Shown here: positions 24,387 through 33,184 of the stretch, piece after piece
Layout of the letters: every line of letters begins with the position of its first letter
How positions within the stretch are numbered: position 1 is the first letter of the stretch
DNA from: Planctomycetota bacterium
GTDB lineage: Bacteria > Planctomycetota > Planctomycetia > Gemmatales > Gemmataceae
Assembly: GCA_016872595.1 (NCBI GenBank)
Contig: VGZJ01000018.1
Span: 1 to 41,614, forward strand
Length of the DNA: 41,614 bases
Direction: 5' to 3'
Position numbers and translations under genes: made by a program
Notes under the pieces: generated by a model
What the model saw: the letters and a program-made list of their open reading frames with translations, nothing else
What the model was told of the DNA's origin: nothing
The model's database searches: none

Positions 24387-25613
24387 ATGGTCGTATCGCG
24401 TTTCTGCGCCGCGGTCGGGCTTGTCGCGCTGGCGGCGCTGGTCGGGTGTCAGCCGGCGCGCCCGCTGGCGGAGCGGTGCCACCGGCACCGGGCGCTGGCG
24501 TCCGCGGACGCGCCCCCGGTCGTGCCGCCGGGCGTCGTGCTGGCCTCGCCCGCGGACCTCGTGGACGGCCTGCGCGCGCCGCGCCACGTCCTCGCGCTCT
24601 CCAGCGGCGGGTTGTACGGCGCGTACACCGCGGGCGTGCTCGACGGGTGGACCCGCACCGGCACGCGCCCGGAGTTCGACGTCGTGACGGGGTCGAGCAC
24701 CGGCGCGCTCATCGCCCCGTTCGCGTTCCTCGGCAGCGCGTACGACGCGCAGGCGATGAAGCTGTACACGAACGTGCAGGCCGAAGACATCTTCCGCATC
24801 CGGGCGTGGGTGACGATCCCGTTCCGCGACTCGCTCGCCACCACCGCGCCGCTCCGCAAGCTCATTCAGGACCAAGTGACCGAAGAACTGATGACGCGGA
24901 TCGCGGCCGAGCACCGCAAGGGGCGGCGGCTGTACGTGGGCACCACGAACCTCGAGTCCAAGCGCGCGGTGATCTGGGACATGGGGGCGATCGCGTGCCG
25001 CCCGTGCCCGGACGGGTGTACGCTGTTCCGCGACGTGCTGCTCGCGTCGGCGTCGGTGCCCGGTGTGTTCCCGCCGGTCGAGTTCCGGATCGACGTGGAC
25101 GGGCGGCGCGAGAGCGAGTTGCACATCGATGGCGCGGTCACCGCGCCGCTGTTCGTCCCTGCGGGCGTGTTCGCCACGGCCGCGACCCTGAACGGGAACC
25201 CGGACCCGACCAAACCCCCGCCCCCGGGCGCGCCGAACGTCTACGCCGTCGTAGCCGGCAAGGTGTACCCGGAGGCCGGGCCGGTGCGCCGCCGCATCCT
25301 GCCGGTGCTGGGCGCGACCACCGGCGCGCTGCTGTTCGCGCAGTGCCGGGCGGAACTGGCGAACCTGTACTGGCAGTCGCGACTGGCCGGGATGCGGTAC
25401 CACATGGTCGCGCTGCGCCAAGACGCGGACATCGGCGCGGACACCGCGGTGAGCTTCGACCAGAAGGTGATGCAGGCCTTGTACCGCGAGGGGCTGGCGG
25501 ACGGGCAGGCGGGCCCCGCGTGGCGGTACGCGCCGCCGGCGCTGGGCCCGTGCGACGGGGACTACGCCCGCGGCGGCCGGCACCTGCGCACGATGCCGGC
25601 CCCGGCCCCGTGA
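24387..25613 (+). CDS. Patatin-like phospholipase, lipoprotein
   Basis: A 408-residue protein. ATG 24387 gives a lipoprotein signal (MVVSRFCAAVGLVALAALVG-C21). The patatin catalytic dyad is present: the Gly-rich oxyanion loop SSGGLYGAYTAG, the nucleophile S104 in TGSSTGA (G-x-S-x-G) and D248 in HIDGAV. Patatins hydrolyse acyl esters of phospholipids or other lipids; lipidation suggests action at a membrane facing the periplasm. A Cys-rich loop (ACRPCPDGC) could form disulfides. The gene converges on the CHAT gene with only three bases between the two stops. Confidence 0.88.
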   Translation: MVVSRFCAAVGLVALAALVGCQPARPLAERCHRHRALASADAPPVVPPGVVLASPADLVDGLRAPRHVLALSSGGLYGAYTAGVLDGWTRTGTRPEFDVVTGSSTGALIAPFAFLGSAYDAQAMKLYTNVQAEDIFRIRAWVTIPFRDSLATTAPLRKLIQDQVTEELMTRIAAEHRKGRRLYVGTTNLESKRAVIWDMGAIACRPCPDGCTLFRDVLLASASVPGVFPPVEFRIDVDGRRESELHIDGAVTAPLFVPAGVFATAATLNGNPDPTKPPPPGAPNVYAVVAGKVYPEAGPVRRRILPVLGATTGALLFAQCRAELANLYWQSRLAGMRYHMVALRQDADIGADTAVSFDQKVMQALYREGLADGQAGPAWRYAPPALGPCDGDYARGGRHLRTMPAPAP

Positions 25614-25616
25614 CCC

Positions 25617-28214
25617 CTACGTAACGCGGCCGATCAGGTGGAACGCGCCCCAGCGGACCGGGTGATCGAACCGGGCGACGCGGTGCAGTTCGGCCACGTG
25701 AGCGCCGGTGCGCGGGGACCGCAGCAGGGCCGCGATGCGCTCGGCCTCGTCGGACATGCCCTGATCCTTCAGCAGCCGCTCGGCCGTGGCGAAGTGCGTC
25801 TTGGCCTTCGGCTCGTTCTCGGCCCAGTGCGCCGCGATCCCGGCTTGGAAGTGCGACTTCGCCGCCTCCAGCGGGTACGCGGCCTCCGGGAACGTCGCGA
25901 CCACACGGTCGGACGTGCGCACCACTTCGTCGGTCGCCATGCCGCGCACGCGCCGGCGGGCCTCGCGGATTGCCACGATGGGTTTGGCCCCGGCGCGCAG
26001 GTGGGTCAGGTAGTCGAGGGTGAACACCGCGGCGCTGGCGTCGTTCACGCACCACTGGGTGGCGAGCACGGTGCCGGCCCCGCGGAGCAGGAACGCGGTC
26101 ATCAGGCCGAGGCTCTCGTCGGCCGCGCGCCAGTCCCGCACGCCGGTCTCGCACCCGTTCAGGATCACGTGCGCGCCCTCTTTGAGGCGCGCGCGGCGGT
26201 GCATCACGTCGAGGGCCAAGAGCGGGTCGCCGCGGAGCATCAGCCGCGCGAGCGGGGCGAACGACTCGTCCCCGGTGCCGTGACAACTGAAGTGCAACAG
26301 CCCGCAGTCGGACCAGTCGTCGGTCGCGCCCGGGGTGGCGTCCGCGCCGAGGAAGTAGCGCCCGCCCGCGCCGAACTGCTCGCGCAGTTGGCGGCCCTCC
26401 CAGTCGGCGAACGGGAGCGTGCCCTTCTCGTGCCGGTTCGGGTTCGCGAGGCTGAGGACGCCCCCGGTCCAGTCCGTGGGCGGGAGCGTGAGGAGCAGGT
26501 TCGCGGCCGGCAGGTAGGCCACGTCGAACGCCTCGCACAGGTACACCGGGCGGCCGTGTTCGTACCACCGGGCCGCGTGCAGCGGCAGCGCGTTCAGGTA
26601 CCCGTGCGGCACCAAATACAGCCCGCGAACGCCCTCACGCCGCAGCGCCGCGAGCAGCGGAACGACGAGGTATTGGCCGAGTTCGTCCAACCCATCATCG
26701 TCGGGCGCGGTCTCCGTGTGGCGGATCGAGCGCAGCAACCGGTCGAGCCTCTGGCTGAACTCCTTGTCCTCGGCGGGGAACGCGAGCCGGTGGCACGTCA
26801 ACCCGCGGCGGGTGACGACGAACGCCAGCACGACCTCGTGTTCGAGCCGCCAGAAGTCGACAACGGCCCAGTCCGGCGGGAGCGCGTCGCAGTCTTGCAG
26901 GTCGCGCACGGTCGCGGGCTCCGCGTCCACGGGCGCACTCGGCGGGGCGAGCTGGCGGGACGCGCGAATCAGCTTTTCAGCGGCGTCGCGGGTACGGGCG
27001 CGGACGCCCCGTGCTTCTTCGCGCGTCGCCGCGCGCTGATCGAGCAGGGCGACCAGATCGCCGCGCATGGCGGTCAGCCGCGGGTCGGCGGGCGCGGCGT
27101 GCGTGAGCTGGCGCATCAGGTCGCCCACGACCGCGGCCTTGCCGTCCTGCGCCGCCTCGAACGCCTCGACTGGGAGGTCAAGGGCGGTCGCGTACTGAAC
27201 CGCGAGCTGCACGGAACGGTTGGCTTCAGTCAGGTACTCCAGATGGTTCTCGTCGATACCCGCGGTGCGCCGCGCGCCGCGGTAGATCGTGCGCGATTCC
27301 GTCGCCCGCGCGAAGGCGTCCACGCGCCGATCTGCGGTCCACAGCGCTTTGGCGAGGTTGCCAGTCACCTTTCCGCGCACGCCGGGGTTCCGGAAAGCGG
27401 TAAGCACTCGCTCGTACTCAACAACGGCTTCGTCATTTCGATTGAGTTTGCGGAGTGTGCCCGCCCGGTTGTTCCGGCACCGCGCGGCTTGGATCTCGAG
27501 CCCGTGCTTTTCGTACACGGCCAGCGCCGACTCGTACCCGCGCAGTGCCTCCTCGTACCAACCCAGCATCAGGAGTGTGGCCGCCCGGTTCTCACGGCAC
27601 TGCGCGGCTTGGATCTCGAGCCCGTGCATTTCGTACACGGCCAGCGCCGACTCGTACCCGCGCAGTGCCTCCTCGTACCAACCCAGCATCAGGAGTGTGG
27701 CCGCCCGGTTCTCACGGCACTGCGCGGCTTCGATCTCGAGCCCGTGCGCCTCGTACACGGCCAGCGCCGACTCGTACCCGCGCAGCGCCTCCTCGTATCG
27801 ACCCAGCAACTGGAGTGTGTTCGCCCGGATCAGCGCGATGACCGCTCCGCTCCGCGGGTCACCGTGATCCGAATAAATGGTGCGGATGACGTCTTGCAGC
27901 GCGAGCGCGAGCGCGTAACGACCGAACTCGCATAACGCGATGGTGTGACTTCTGATGATCTGTGCGGGGAAGAGCGCGTCGCGCCCGTGTCGCTCACGAA
28001 TCTCGTGGAGCCACGCGGCCAACTGTTGCGTGCTCTCGTTGGTCGCGAGCTGTGCGAGTTCGAGCGACCCGGCGATCTCGGCGACTTTCTCAATGGGCAT
28101 CATTTCCAGACCTACGCTCATCATCAGGAACAGCAGAACATCGAACGGGTTCCGCCCATCGGCCGGAATCTGAGCCAGCATTGCGGCGATTGCCGGGTTG
28201 GGGTTCAAGGACAC
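25617..28214 (-). CDS. TPR-CHAT (caspase-like) protein
   Basis: An 865-residue protein. GTG 28214 is chosen for its AAGGAG six bases upstream; the frame is open far beyond (to 29138) only because of high GC over the neighbouring gene. The N-terminus is helical. TPR-like repeats occupy about residues 120-260, three of them 40-residue units (GWYEEALRGYESALAVYE). The C-terminus is a CHAT domain of the caspase/separase clan: HGYLNALPLHAARWYEHGR, then the catalytic H645 in LHFSCHGTGD and C688 in ILNGCETGV. CHAT proteases cleave partner proteins when the TPR part senses a signal (as in the type III-E CRISPR protease). Here it ends a sigma-factor/kinase cassette, so it may be an effector under their control. 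The substrate is unknown. Confidence 0.85.
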   Translation of the reverse strand: MSLNPNPAIAAMLAQIPADGRNPFDVLLFLMMSVGLEMMPIEKVAEIAGSLELAQLATNESTQQLAAWLHEIRERHGRDALFPAQIIRSHTIALCEFGRYALALALQDVIRTIYSDHGDPRSGAVIALIRANTLQLLGRYEEALRGYESALAVYEAHGLEIEAAQCRENRAATLLMLGWYEEALRGYESALAVYEMHGLEIQAAQCRENRAATLLMLGWYEEALRGYESALAVYEKHGLEIQAARCRNNRAGTLRKLNRNDEAVVEYERVLTAFRNPGVRGKVTGNLAKALWTADRRVDAFARATESRTIYRGARRTAGIDENHLEYLTEANRSVQLAVQYATALDLPVEAFEAAQDGKAAVVGDLMRQLTHAAPADPRLTAMRGDLVALLDQRAATREEARGVRARTRDAAEKLIRASRQLAPPSAPVDAEPATVRDLQDCDALPPDWAVVDFWRLEHEVVLAFVVTRRGLTCHRLAFPAEDKEFSQRLDRLLRSIRHTETAPDDDGLDELGQYLVVPLLAALRREGVRGLYLVPHGYLNALPLHAARWYEHGRPVYLCEAFDVAYLPAANLLLTLPPTDWTGGVLSLANPNRHEKGTLPFADWEGRQLREQFGAGGRYFLGADATPGATDDWSDCGLLHFSCHGTGDESFAPLARLMLRGDPLLALDVMHRRARLKEGAHVILNGCETGVRDWRAADESLGLMTAFLLRGAGTVLATQWCVNDASAAVFTLDYLTHLRAGAKPIVAIREARRRVRGMATDEVVRTSDRVVATFPEAAYPLEAAKSHFQAGIAAHWAENEPKAKTHFATAERLLKDQGMSDEAERIAALLRSPRTGAHVAELHRVARFDHPVRWGAFHLIGRVT
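27481..27840 (-). repeat. Three 120-bp tandem repeats coding for TPR units
   Basis: Units 27481-27600, 27601-27720 and 27721-27840. The first two differ at only 2 of 120 bases, and 27541-27600 is identical to 27661-27720. The third is more diverged. The near identity at DNA level, including third codon positions, indicates very recent duplication or gene conversion. Confidence 0.95.
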
Positions 28215-28267
28215 AGCACGCTCCTTGTTGAAAATCGTGAGGGCGACGGTGTCGAACGCGCGCGGCG

Positions 28268-29275
28268 TCAGCCGCGCACGGGAACGGCGGCCGAAAAGGT
28301 CAGGGTGCGCACCAGTCGCGCGCGGTCGTCCGGCGCGACCGGCGCGTCGCCGCGCACCGTCAGGCGCAGGGGTAGGGCGTCGTCCCACGTGCCCTCGGCG
28401 AACTCGAACGCGGCGCGCGGCAGCGGGTCGGTCGCGACGGAACTGGCCCGCGGTCGCCCGCCGGGGCACACGGGGATTGTGAACGTGTGCTCGGGCGCGC
28501 CCGGCAGGCGCTCGAACCGCAGCGTCACTTCCAGCGGGGCCAACACCGGGGCCGGCGACGCGGCGAGGTACAGACACACCTGATCGGGGTTTCCCGGCAC
28601 CGACTCCGCGTGCAGGGCGAACGTGAACGACTCGGTCCGGTCCGCCGGCGGGCCGTAGAACCGCGCGCGCACCGCGGCTCTCAGGGCGTCCCCTTCGGGG
28701 TCCGATCTCAGCCCGATCAGCTTGATCGCTTGCCCCGGTACGGGGGGGCCGACCACCGCGGGCACCTTGTGTGCGAGCAGGTTGTGGGCGACTTCGCCGG
28801 CTCCGGCGCTCAGGGCCGCGCCGTAGCCCGACGGCTCGGCCCGCGCGTCGAGCGCGACCACGCGCTTGATCACCTCGATCCAGAACGGCGACGGGCCGGT
28901 ATGATCCGGGTCGTCGTCGTTGTACGCGGCCTCGTGAACCTGAATGAGCTGGTTCGCGTTCAGCAGCACCGCGGCGAGCGCGCCCGGGTCGGTGATCGCG
29001 CCGGGGCCGCGGGCGCGCACGGCCTCGTACACCTCGAACGGGAGCGGGTCGCCGAACGCCCCGCCGGGTAGCCACGTCTTCAGCAGCGCGACGTGTTCCG
29101 TCAGGGCGTCGTGATCCACACCGAGGTAGCACAGCCACTCACACACCGCGGCGCGCTCGTGGTCCTTCACGGCGGCGGCCCCGCGCGCCCGGTCGGTGAT
29201 GAGCGTGTTCACCAGCCCGCGCGGGCACGCGGGCGGCACCGTCGTCAACCATTTGGGCGGCATCTCAAGTGACAT
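28268..29275 (-). CDS. Hypothetical protein of 335 residues in the CHAT cassette
   Basis: ATG 29275 with AGAGG eight bases upstream. The N-terminal half is helical, with a conserved-looking core (VCEWLCYLGVDHDALTEHVA; VLLNANQLIQVHEAAYND). The C-terminal half is beta-rich (QVCLYLAASPAPVLAPLEVT; FTIPVCPGGRPRASSVAT; DALPLRLTVRGDAPVAP), like an immunoglobulin-type or C2-like sandwich. There is no signal peptide. It lies 72 bases after the atypical sigma gene and 53 bases before the CHAT gene, all leftward, so co-transcription is likely. I recognise no family. An adaptor or inhibitor of the CHAT protein is a guess from position only. Confidence 0.7.
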   Translation of the reverse strand: MSLEMPPKWLTTVPPACPRGLVNTLITDRARGAAAVKDHERAAVCEWLCYLGVDHDALTEHVALLKTWLPGGAFGDPLPFEVYEAVRARGPGAITDPGALAAVLLNANQLIQVHEAAYNDDDPDHTGPSPFWIEVIKRVVALDARAEPSGYGAALSAGAGEVAHNLLAHKVPAVVGPPVPGQAIKLIGLRSDPEGDALRAAVRARFYGPPADRTESFTFALHAESVPGNPDQVCLYLAASPAPVLAPLEVTLRFERLPGAPEHTFTIPVCPGGRPRASSVATDPLPRAAFEFAEGTWDDALPLRLTVRGDAPVAPDDRARLVRTLTFSAAVPVRG

Positions 29276-29347
29276 TTCAAAGACCTCTGGGCAAAGAAAA
29301 TGGTGTGGGACTTTTCGCGTGAGGCGGGGCCGACGTCGTGTCGGCCC

Positions 29348-29863
29348 TCACCCGGTCCGTTCGGTCAGGTCCGCGGCCGTGACCTCGCGGCGCTCCAGAG
29401 CGGCGCGGAGCGCGGCCCGGGCCCTCTGAAGCAGCGGGTACACTTGTGCCCGCGTGCGGCCCAACCGGGCCGCGATCTCGTCTACGGTGCGGTGGGCGAA
29501 CCACTGATCCAATACGTCGCGGTGCTCGGCGTTCAGGGTCGCAACGGCGGCGCGCACCTCCTCCAGAAGCTCGGCCCGGTCGGGGGCCGCGGCCGGGCGC
29601 GCGTAGTTCGCTTCGTGCCGTCGGCGCGCGCCCGCGCGCCGGCCCTGATCGCGCACCCAGTTCCGGGCCACGGCGATCATCCACGCGCGGCAGGCGCACT
29701 CGGTGTCGAACGAATCGGTCCCGCGCACCGCGGCCTGCTTCTGCGCGTGCGAGTAGGCGTCCGCGTCGCGGTGCCCGTCGTCCGGTAGCCCGATCCGCCG
29801 CCCCTGCTCGCGCGCCGCGCGCGTCACATGGGGTTCGGCGCTGACGATCCACACCGCGGACAT
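29348..29863 (-). CDS. Atypical RNA polymerase sigma factor (sigma-70 family)
   Basis: A 171-residue protein with a strong Shine-Dalgarno (GGAGGTGA, 3 bases before ATG 29863), so the N-terminus is probably right. Region 4 is clear: LNAEHRDVLDQWFAHRTVDE then IAARLGRTRAQVYPLLQRAR, a helix-turn-helix for the -35 box. Only the end of region 2 is recognisable (ACRAWMIAVARNWVRDQGRR, residues 58-76); the usual core-binding motif (DLVQETF-like) is missing and replaced by a divergent segment (DADAYSHAQKQAAVRG). It may be a specialised ECF factor or one needing a partner. It stands 105 bases after a complete ECF factor on the same strand and before the 335-aa gene. Confidence 0.7.
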   Translation of the reverse strand: MSAVWIVSAEPHVTRAAREQGRRIGLPDDGHRDADAYSHAQKQAAVRGTDSFDTECACRAWMIAVARNWVRDQGRRAGARRRHEANYARPAAAPDRAELLEEVRAAVATLNAEHRDVLDQWFAHRTVDEIAARLGRTRAQVYPLLQRARAALRAALERREVTAADLTERTG

Positions 29864-29968
29864 CGTTCACCTCCGTGCCGGCCACACGTTAGCGACTCCG
29901 ACAGTGAACGCCGCCCGCCCGCGCAATTCGGGAAAAAAAGCAAAAATCGCCGCGCGCCCGTACCCGCG

Positions 29969-30727
29969 TTACTCCTCGGTCAGTTTCCCGGTCGCCGACC
30001 AGTCCGCGGGGAGGAAGTCGCGGACGAACTCCAACAGGCCCAGCGCGGCCAACTCGTCGGTCACGCGGTCCGGGGTGGGGTCGGCCAAGCCCGCGCGCAC
30101 CTCGTCCACCACGAACCCGGCGAACCGGACGCGGGCGCGGCGCAGCATCTGCCGCGCGGCGTCGGCGCGCACCGGCGCGCCCGCCCGCGCCGCCAGTCGC
30201 TCCGCGAGTTGTTCCGAGGTGTCGTCCGGGTGCGCGGTGCGGAGCCGCAGCACGGTCTCGGCCCGGGTGCCGGGGTTCGCGCGCTCGTACTCGCGCAGCG
30301 CCGCCCACGCGTGGTCCAGCACGTTCTGCTGCCACGCCCCGTCCCACGCGGCGTCGGCCCGGTCGTCCGCGCCGGCGAGCAGGTCCGGGTCGAGGTCCGC
30401 GCTCTTGCGCCGGTTCCCCTTCGCCCAGTGCTTGCGCACCATGTTCCGAACGGCGGTGCGGATCAGGTCGCGGAACCGGCCGCGGTTCGGGTCCGCGCCC
30501 GCGAAGTCGCCGCTGAGGAGCCGCACGACGGCCTCTTGCGCCAGTTCGTCGGCGTCGCCGTCGTCGCGCGCGATCCCGCCCACGTAGCGGCGGATCGCGC
30601 GGGCGTACCGCAGCACCAGCGCGTGGCGCGCGGCGGCGGCGCTCTCCGGCGTGCCGGCGGCGTGCGCGGCCCGCACGAGGCTCCACTGCGTGGCGATGGC
30701 GTCGAGGCGCGACGGGTCGGCGGTCAT
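29969..30727 (-). CDS. ECF-type RNA polymerase sigma factor
   Basis: A 252-residue sigma factor. Region 2: YARAIRRYVGGIARDDGDAD, ELAQEAVVRLLSGDF (core binding) and RFRDLIRTAVRNMVRKHWAK (-10 recognition). Region 4 is extended and divergent: ETVLRLRTAHPDDTSEQLAE then DAARQMLRRARVRFAGFVVD. A C-terminal tail of about 40 residues follows. Its ATG overlaps the stop of the Ser/Thr kinase gene by four bases (ATGA), so the two are translationally coupled. Planctomycetes have many ECF factors encoded beside Ser/Thr kinases, and activation by phosphorylation is the accepted model for some such groups. No anti-sigma factor is encoded here, which fits that model. Confidence 0.85.
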   Translation of the reverse strand: MTADPSRLDAIATQWSLVRAAHAAGTPESAAAARHALVLRYARAIRRYVGGIARDDGDADELAQEAVVRLLSGDFAGADPNRGRFRDLIRTAVRNMVRKHWAKGNRRKSADLDPDLLAGADDRADAAWDGAWQQNVLDHAWAALREYERANPGTRAETVLRLRTAHPDDTSEQLAERLAARAGAPVRADAARQMLRRARVRFAGFVVDEVRAGLADPTPDRVTDELAALGLLEFVRDFLPADWSATGKLTEE

Positions 30728-33078
30728 GGCTTCGGGTCCGGCGGTTTCTTGGGGCGCACCTTGTTCAACAGGTCCGAGACGCGGGCGAGCAGGTCGCGGT
30801 ACCCGGCGTCGTCCGGGTGCTGCTTGACGAGGTCCGCGAGCAACTGCTGCGCCTTCTCGAGGTAGGCGATCGCGGTCTTCACCTCGCCGGTCGCGGAGGT
30901 CGGTACCGCGAGCGAGTACAACAGGCTCGCCGAACTATAGCGATAGAGCGGCAGGTAGTTGAATTGCGCCGCGAGCGTGTCGTACTCCGCGAGCGCGGCT
31001 TTGTACGCGGTGATCGCTTTCGCGTGGTCCTTGCGCGCGTCGTGGTAACTGGCGATCGTGTACTTGAGCCGGGCGCGGAGCTCGCGCGCCGCGACCGACG
31101 ATTGGTCCGGCAGCGCGTCGGCCTCGTCCGCGGCGCGCCCGAGCATCTCGCCCACCTCCTTCGTCTTCGCCGGGTCGTCGAACGACAGCAGGAACATCGC
31201 GAGTCGCCGGTTGGCGTCGATCACGTCGCGCCGGCGCGCCGGGTTCTCCGGCTCGGCTTTTGCAAGCCGCCGGTAGATGTCGGTCAGTTCTCGCATCTGC
31301 GCCTCGGTGGTGTCCCACTTTTTCAGGCGCATGTCGCGGTAGTGCAGTTCGAGCCGCACCAGTGCGAGTAGCTCGAGCGCCCGGGCGTCGTCGGGGTGGG
31401 CCGCGGCGAGTCGGATCGCGGCCGGTGCGACGGCGTCCAGCACCTCGTCGCTCCCCTTCAGGTCGCCGCGCCAGTGCTTGAGGCCGCCGAGTTTCGCGGT
31501 GGCGAACAGGCGGTTTCGCGTGTACAGCATCTCACCGGGGAACCGCGCCTCCAGCTCCGTCGCGATGTCGCGGCACTTCGTGTACGACTGCTCCGCGGCG
31601 GTCAGGTCGCCCGTCGCGGACTCGAGGTTCCCGAGCCGGTCGTACCCGGCCATGCGGTAGTTGAGGATGTCCGCGTCGGCCGCGAGGAACTCGGCCAGCC
31701 CGTCGAGCGTGCGCTTCGCCTGCTTGAGGACGCCCAACCGGATCGGCTCGCTTCCGGGCAGTTCCTTGAGCCGGTCGGACATCTCGAAGAACGAGCGGTC
31801 CAGTGAGACGAGCGTAATCATCAACGTTTTTTGCTTCTGCTCCTTTTCTTGCTCGGTTCGTACCTTCTCCGCCAAAATGCTCTTGTTCGCGTTCTCGACG
31901 TTCTCCTTCTCGGCCGTGATGTCCTTGTTCGCCTGATCGAGTTGCGTGTTCTTCGCCGCCAGTTCGGTATTGGCGTCCCGCAACTTGAGGTAGCCGACGC
32001 CGAGCGCGACCGCGGAGCCGAGTACGATCAGCGCCGCGACCGCGCTCGTCACCGTGAGCGCCACGTTCCGCCGCGCGAGTTTGGCGAGGCGCTCGAAGAG
32101 CCCCACCGGGCGCGCGACGATGGGCCGCCCGTCGAGGTACCGGCGCAGGTCGTCGGCGAGGTCGCGGGCCGTGTCGTACCGCTTCCGCGGCTGCTTCTCG
32201 AGGCACTTCAGGCAGATCGTTTCGAGGTCGCGGGGCACGTCCGGCTGGAGCGCGCGCGGCGGCACCGGGTCGCGGGTCAGCACCAGCATGAGCGTCTGAA
32301 CCGGGTCCGGCATTTGGAACGGGGGCCGGCCGGTGAGCGCTTCGTACAGCACCGCGCCGAGCGCGTACACGTCCGCGGGCGGGCCGACGTTGGCGACGAC
32401 GCCGCTGGCCTGCTCCGGCGGCATGTACCCCGGCGTGCCGAGGATCTCGCCCGTGCGGGTGAGCGCGCCGCCGCTGTCGGGCTTGGTGTCGGCCCCGCGC
32501 GACGCGACCGTTTTCGCCAGCCCGAAGTCGGCCACCTTCGGTACGAAGTCCGCGAGCCGGAACGGGCCGTCGCCCGCGCCCTCTTTCCGCGCCAGCAGAA
32601 TGTTCCCCGGCTTGAGGTCGCGGTGGATGATGCCTTGTGTGTGACTGTGGTGAACGGCGCGGGCCACCACCTCGACGAGGTCCGCGGCGTCGCGCGGCGG
32701 CTGCGGCGCGCCCGCGAGCGCGCGGGCCAGCGCGCCGCCGTCCACGAACTCTTGCGCGAAGTACGGGCGGCCGCCCGCGGACCCGCTCTCGTAGAGCTGC
32801 GCGATGTTCGGGTGCTGCAACCGGGCCACCGCGCGGGCCTCTTCGCGGAACCGCGCCAGCAGGTGGTCGTCGGCCTCGTGCAGCAACAATTTGAGGGCGA
32901 CGACGCGCCCCAAGCCGAGGTGCCGGGCGCGGTACACGCGCCCCATCCCCCCGCGGCCGATCAGTTCCAGCACTTCGTAGCCGGGAACCACGGGGAGCGC
33001 GGGGTCGGCGGTGCCGAGCGCCGCGCCGGGCGGCGGGTTCGGGGTCTCCGTCGGGCGGAAATCGGGGGTGGTTTCCAT
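30724..33078 (-). CDS. Transmembrane Ser/Thr protein kinase with TPR-like sensor
   Basis: A 784-residue Hanks-type kinase. ATG 33078 is used; GTG 33081 directly before it is an alternative. Kinase domain about 34-330: Gly loop GRGGMGRVY (41-49), K63 in ALKLLL, HRDLKPGN (D154, N159), DFGLAK (D184) and GTPGYMPPEQASG. One membrane helix follows (SAVAALIVLGSAVALGVGYL, near 350-370), then a coiled coil (KNTQLDQANKDITAEKENVE) and a helical, TPR-like external part ending near KKPPDPKP. This is the PknB-like planctomycete layout: cytoplasmic kinase, outside sensor. It precedes and overlaps the ECF sigma gene, a likely substrate, and starts 107 bases after bamA. Confidence 0.92.
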   Translation of the reverse strand: METTPDFRPTETPNPPPGAALGTADPALPVVPGYEVLELIGRGGMGRVYRARHLGLGRVVALKLLLHEADDHLLARFREEARAVARLQHPNIAQLYESGSAGGRPYFAQEFVDGGALARALAGAPQPPRDAADLVEVVARAVHHSHTQGIIHRDLKPGNILLARKEGAGDGPFRLADFVPKVADFGLAKTVASRGADTKPDSGGALTRTGEILGTPGYMPPEQASGVVANVGPPADVYALGAVLYEALTGRPPFQMPDPVQTLMLVLTRDPVPPRALQPDVPRDLETICLKCLEKQPRKRYDTARDLADDLRRYLDGRPIVARPVGLFERLAKLARRNVALTVTSAVAALIVLGSAVALGVGYLKLRDANTELAAKNTQLDQANKDITAEKENVENANKSILAEKVRTEQEKEQKQKTLMITLVSLDRSFFEMSDRLKELPGSEPIRLGVLKQAKRTLDGLAEFLAADADILNYRMAGYDRLGNLESATGDLTAAEQSYTKCRDIATELEARFPGEMLYTRNRLFATAKLGGLKHWRGDLKGSDEVLDAVAPAAIRLAAAHPDDARALELLALVRLELHYRDMRLKKWDTTEAQMRELTDIYRRLAKAEPENPARRRDVIDANRRLAMFLLSFDDPAKTKEVGEMLGRAADEADALPDQSSVAARELRARLKYTIASYHDARKDHAKAITAYKAALAEYDTLAAQFNYLPLYRYSSASLLYSLAVPTSATGEVKTAIAYLEKAQQLLADLVKQHPDDAGYRDLLARVSDLLNKVRPKKPPDPKP

Positions 33079-33184
33079 CACGCCCGATTGTACCCGACCG
33101 CGGCCCGCGGCGCACGCGCCGGATTATCTCCCCGCCCGGCGCGCCGCCGCGCGCCCCCACCTCACGCCGTACCCGGCCTCCGGC

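Noticed and set aside
28215-29138. N-terminal extension of the CHAT protein to 1173 residues
   Set aside because: The extension is out-of-frame Arg/Gly/Pro-rich sequence over the 335-aa gene, while GTG 28214 has a perfect AAGGAG.
25618-33078. Type III-E CRISPR (Craspase) locus because of the TPR-CHAT gene
   Set aside because: No Cas7-11 gene, repeats or other cas genes are present; the TPR-CHAT architecture also occurs widely outside CRISPR.
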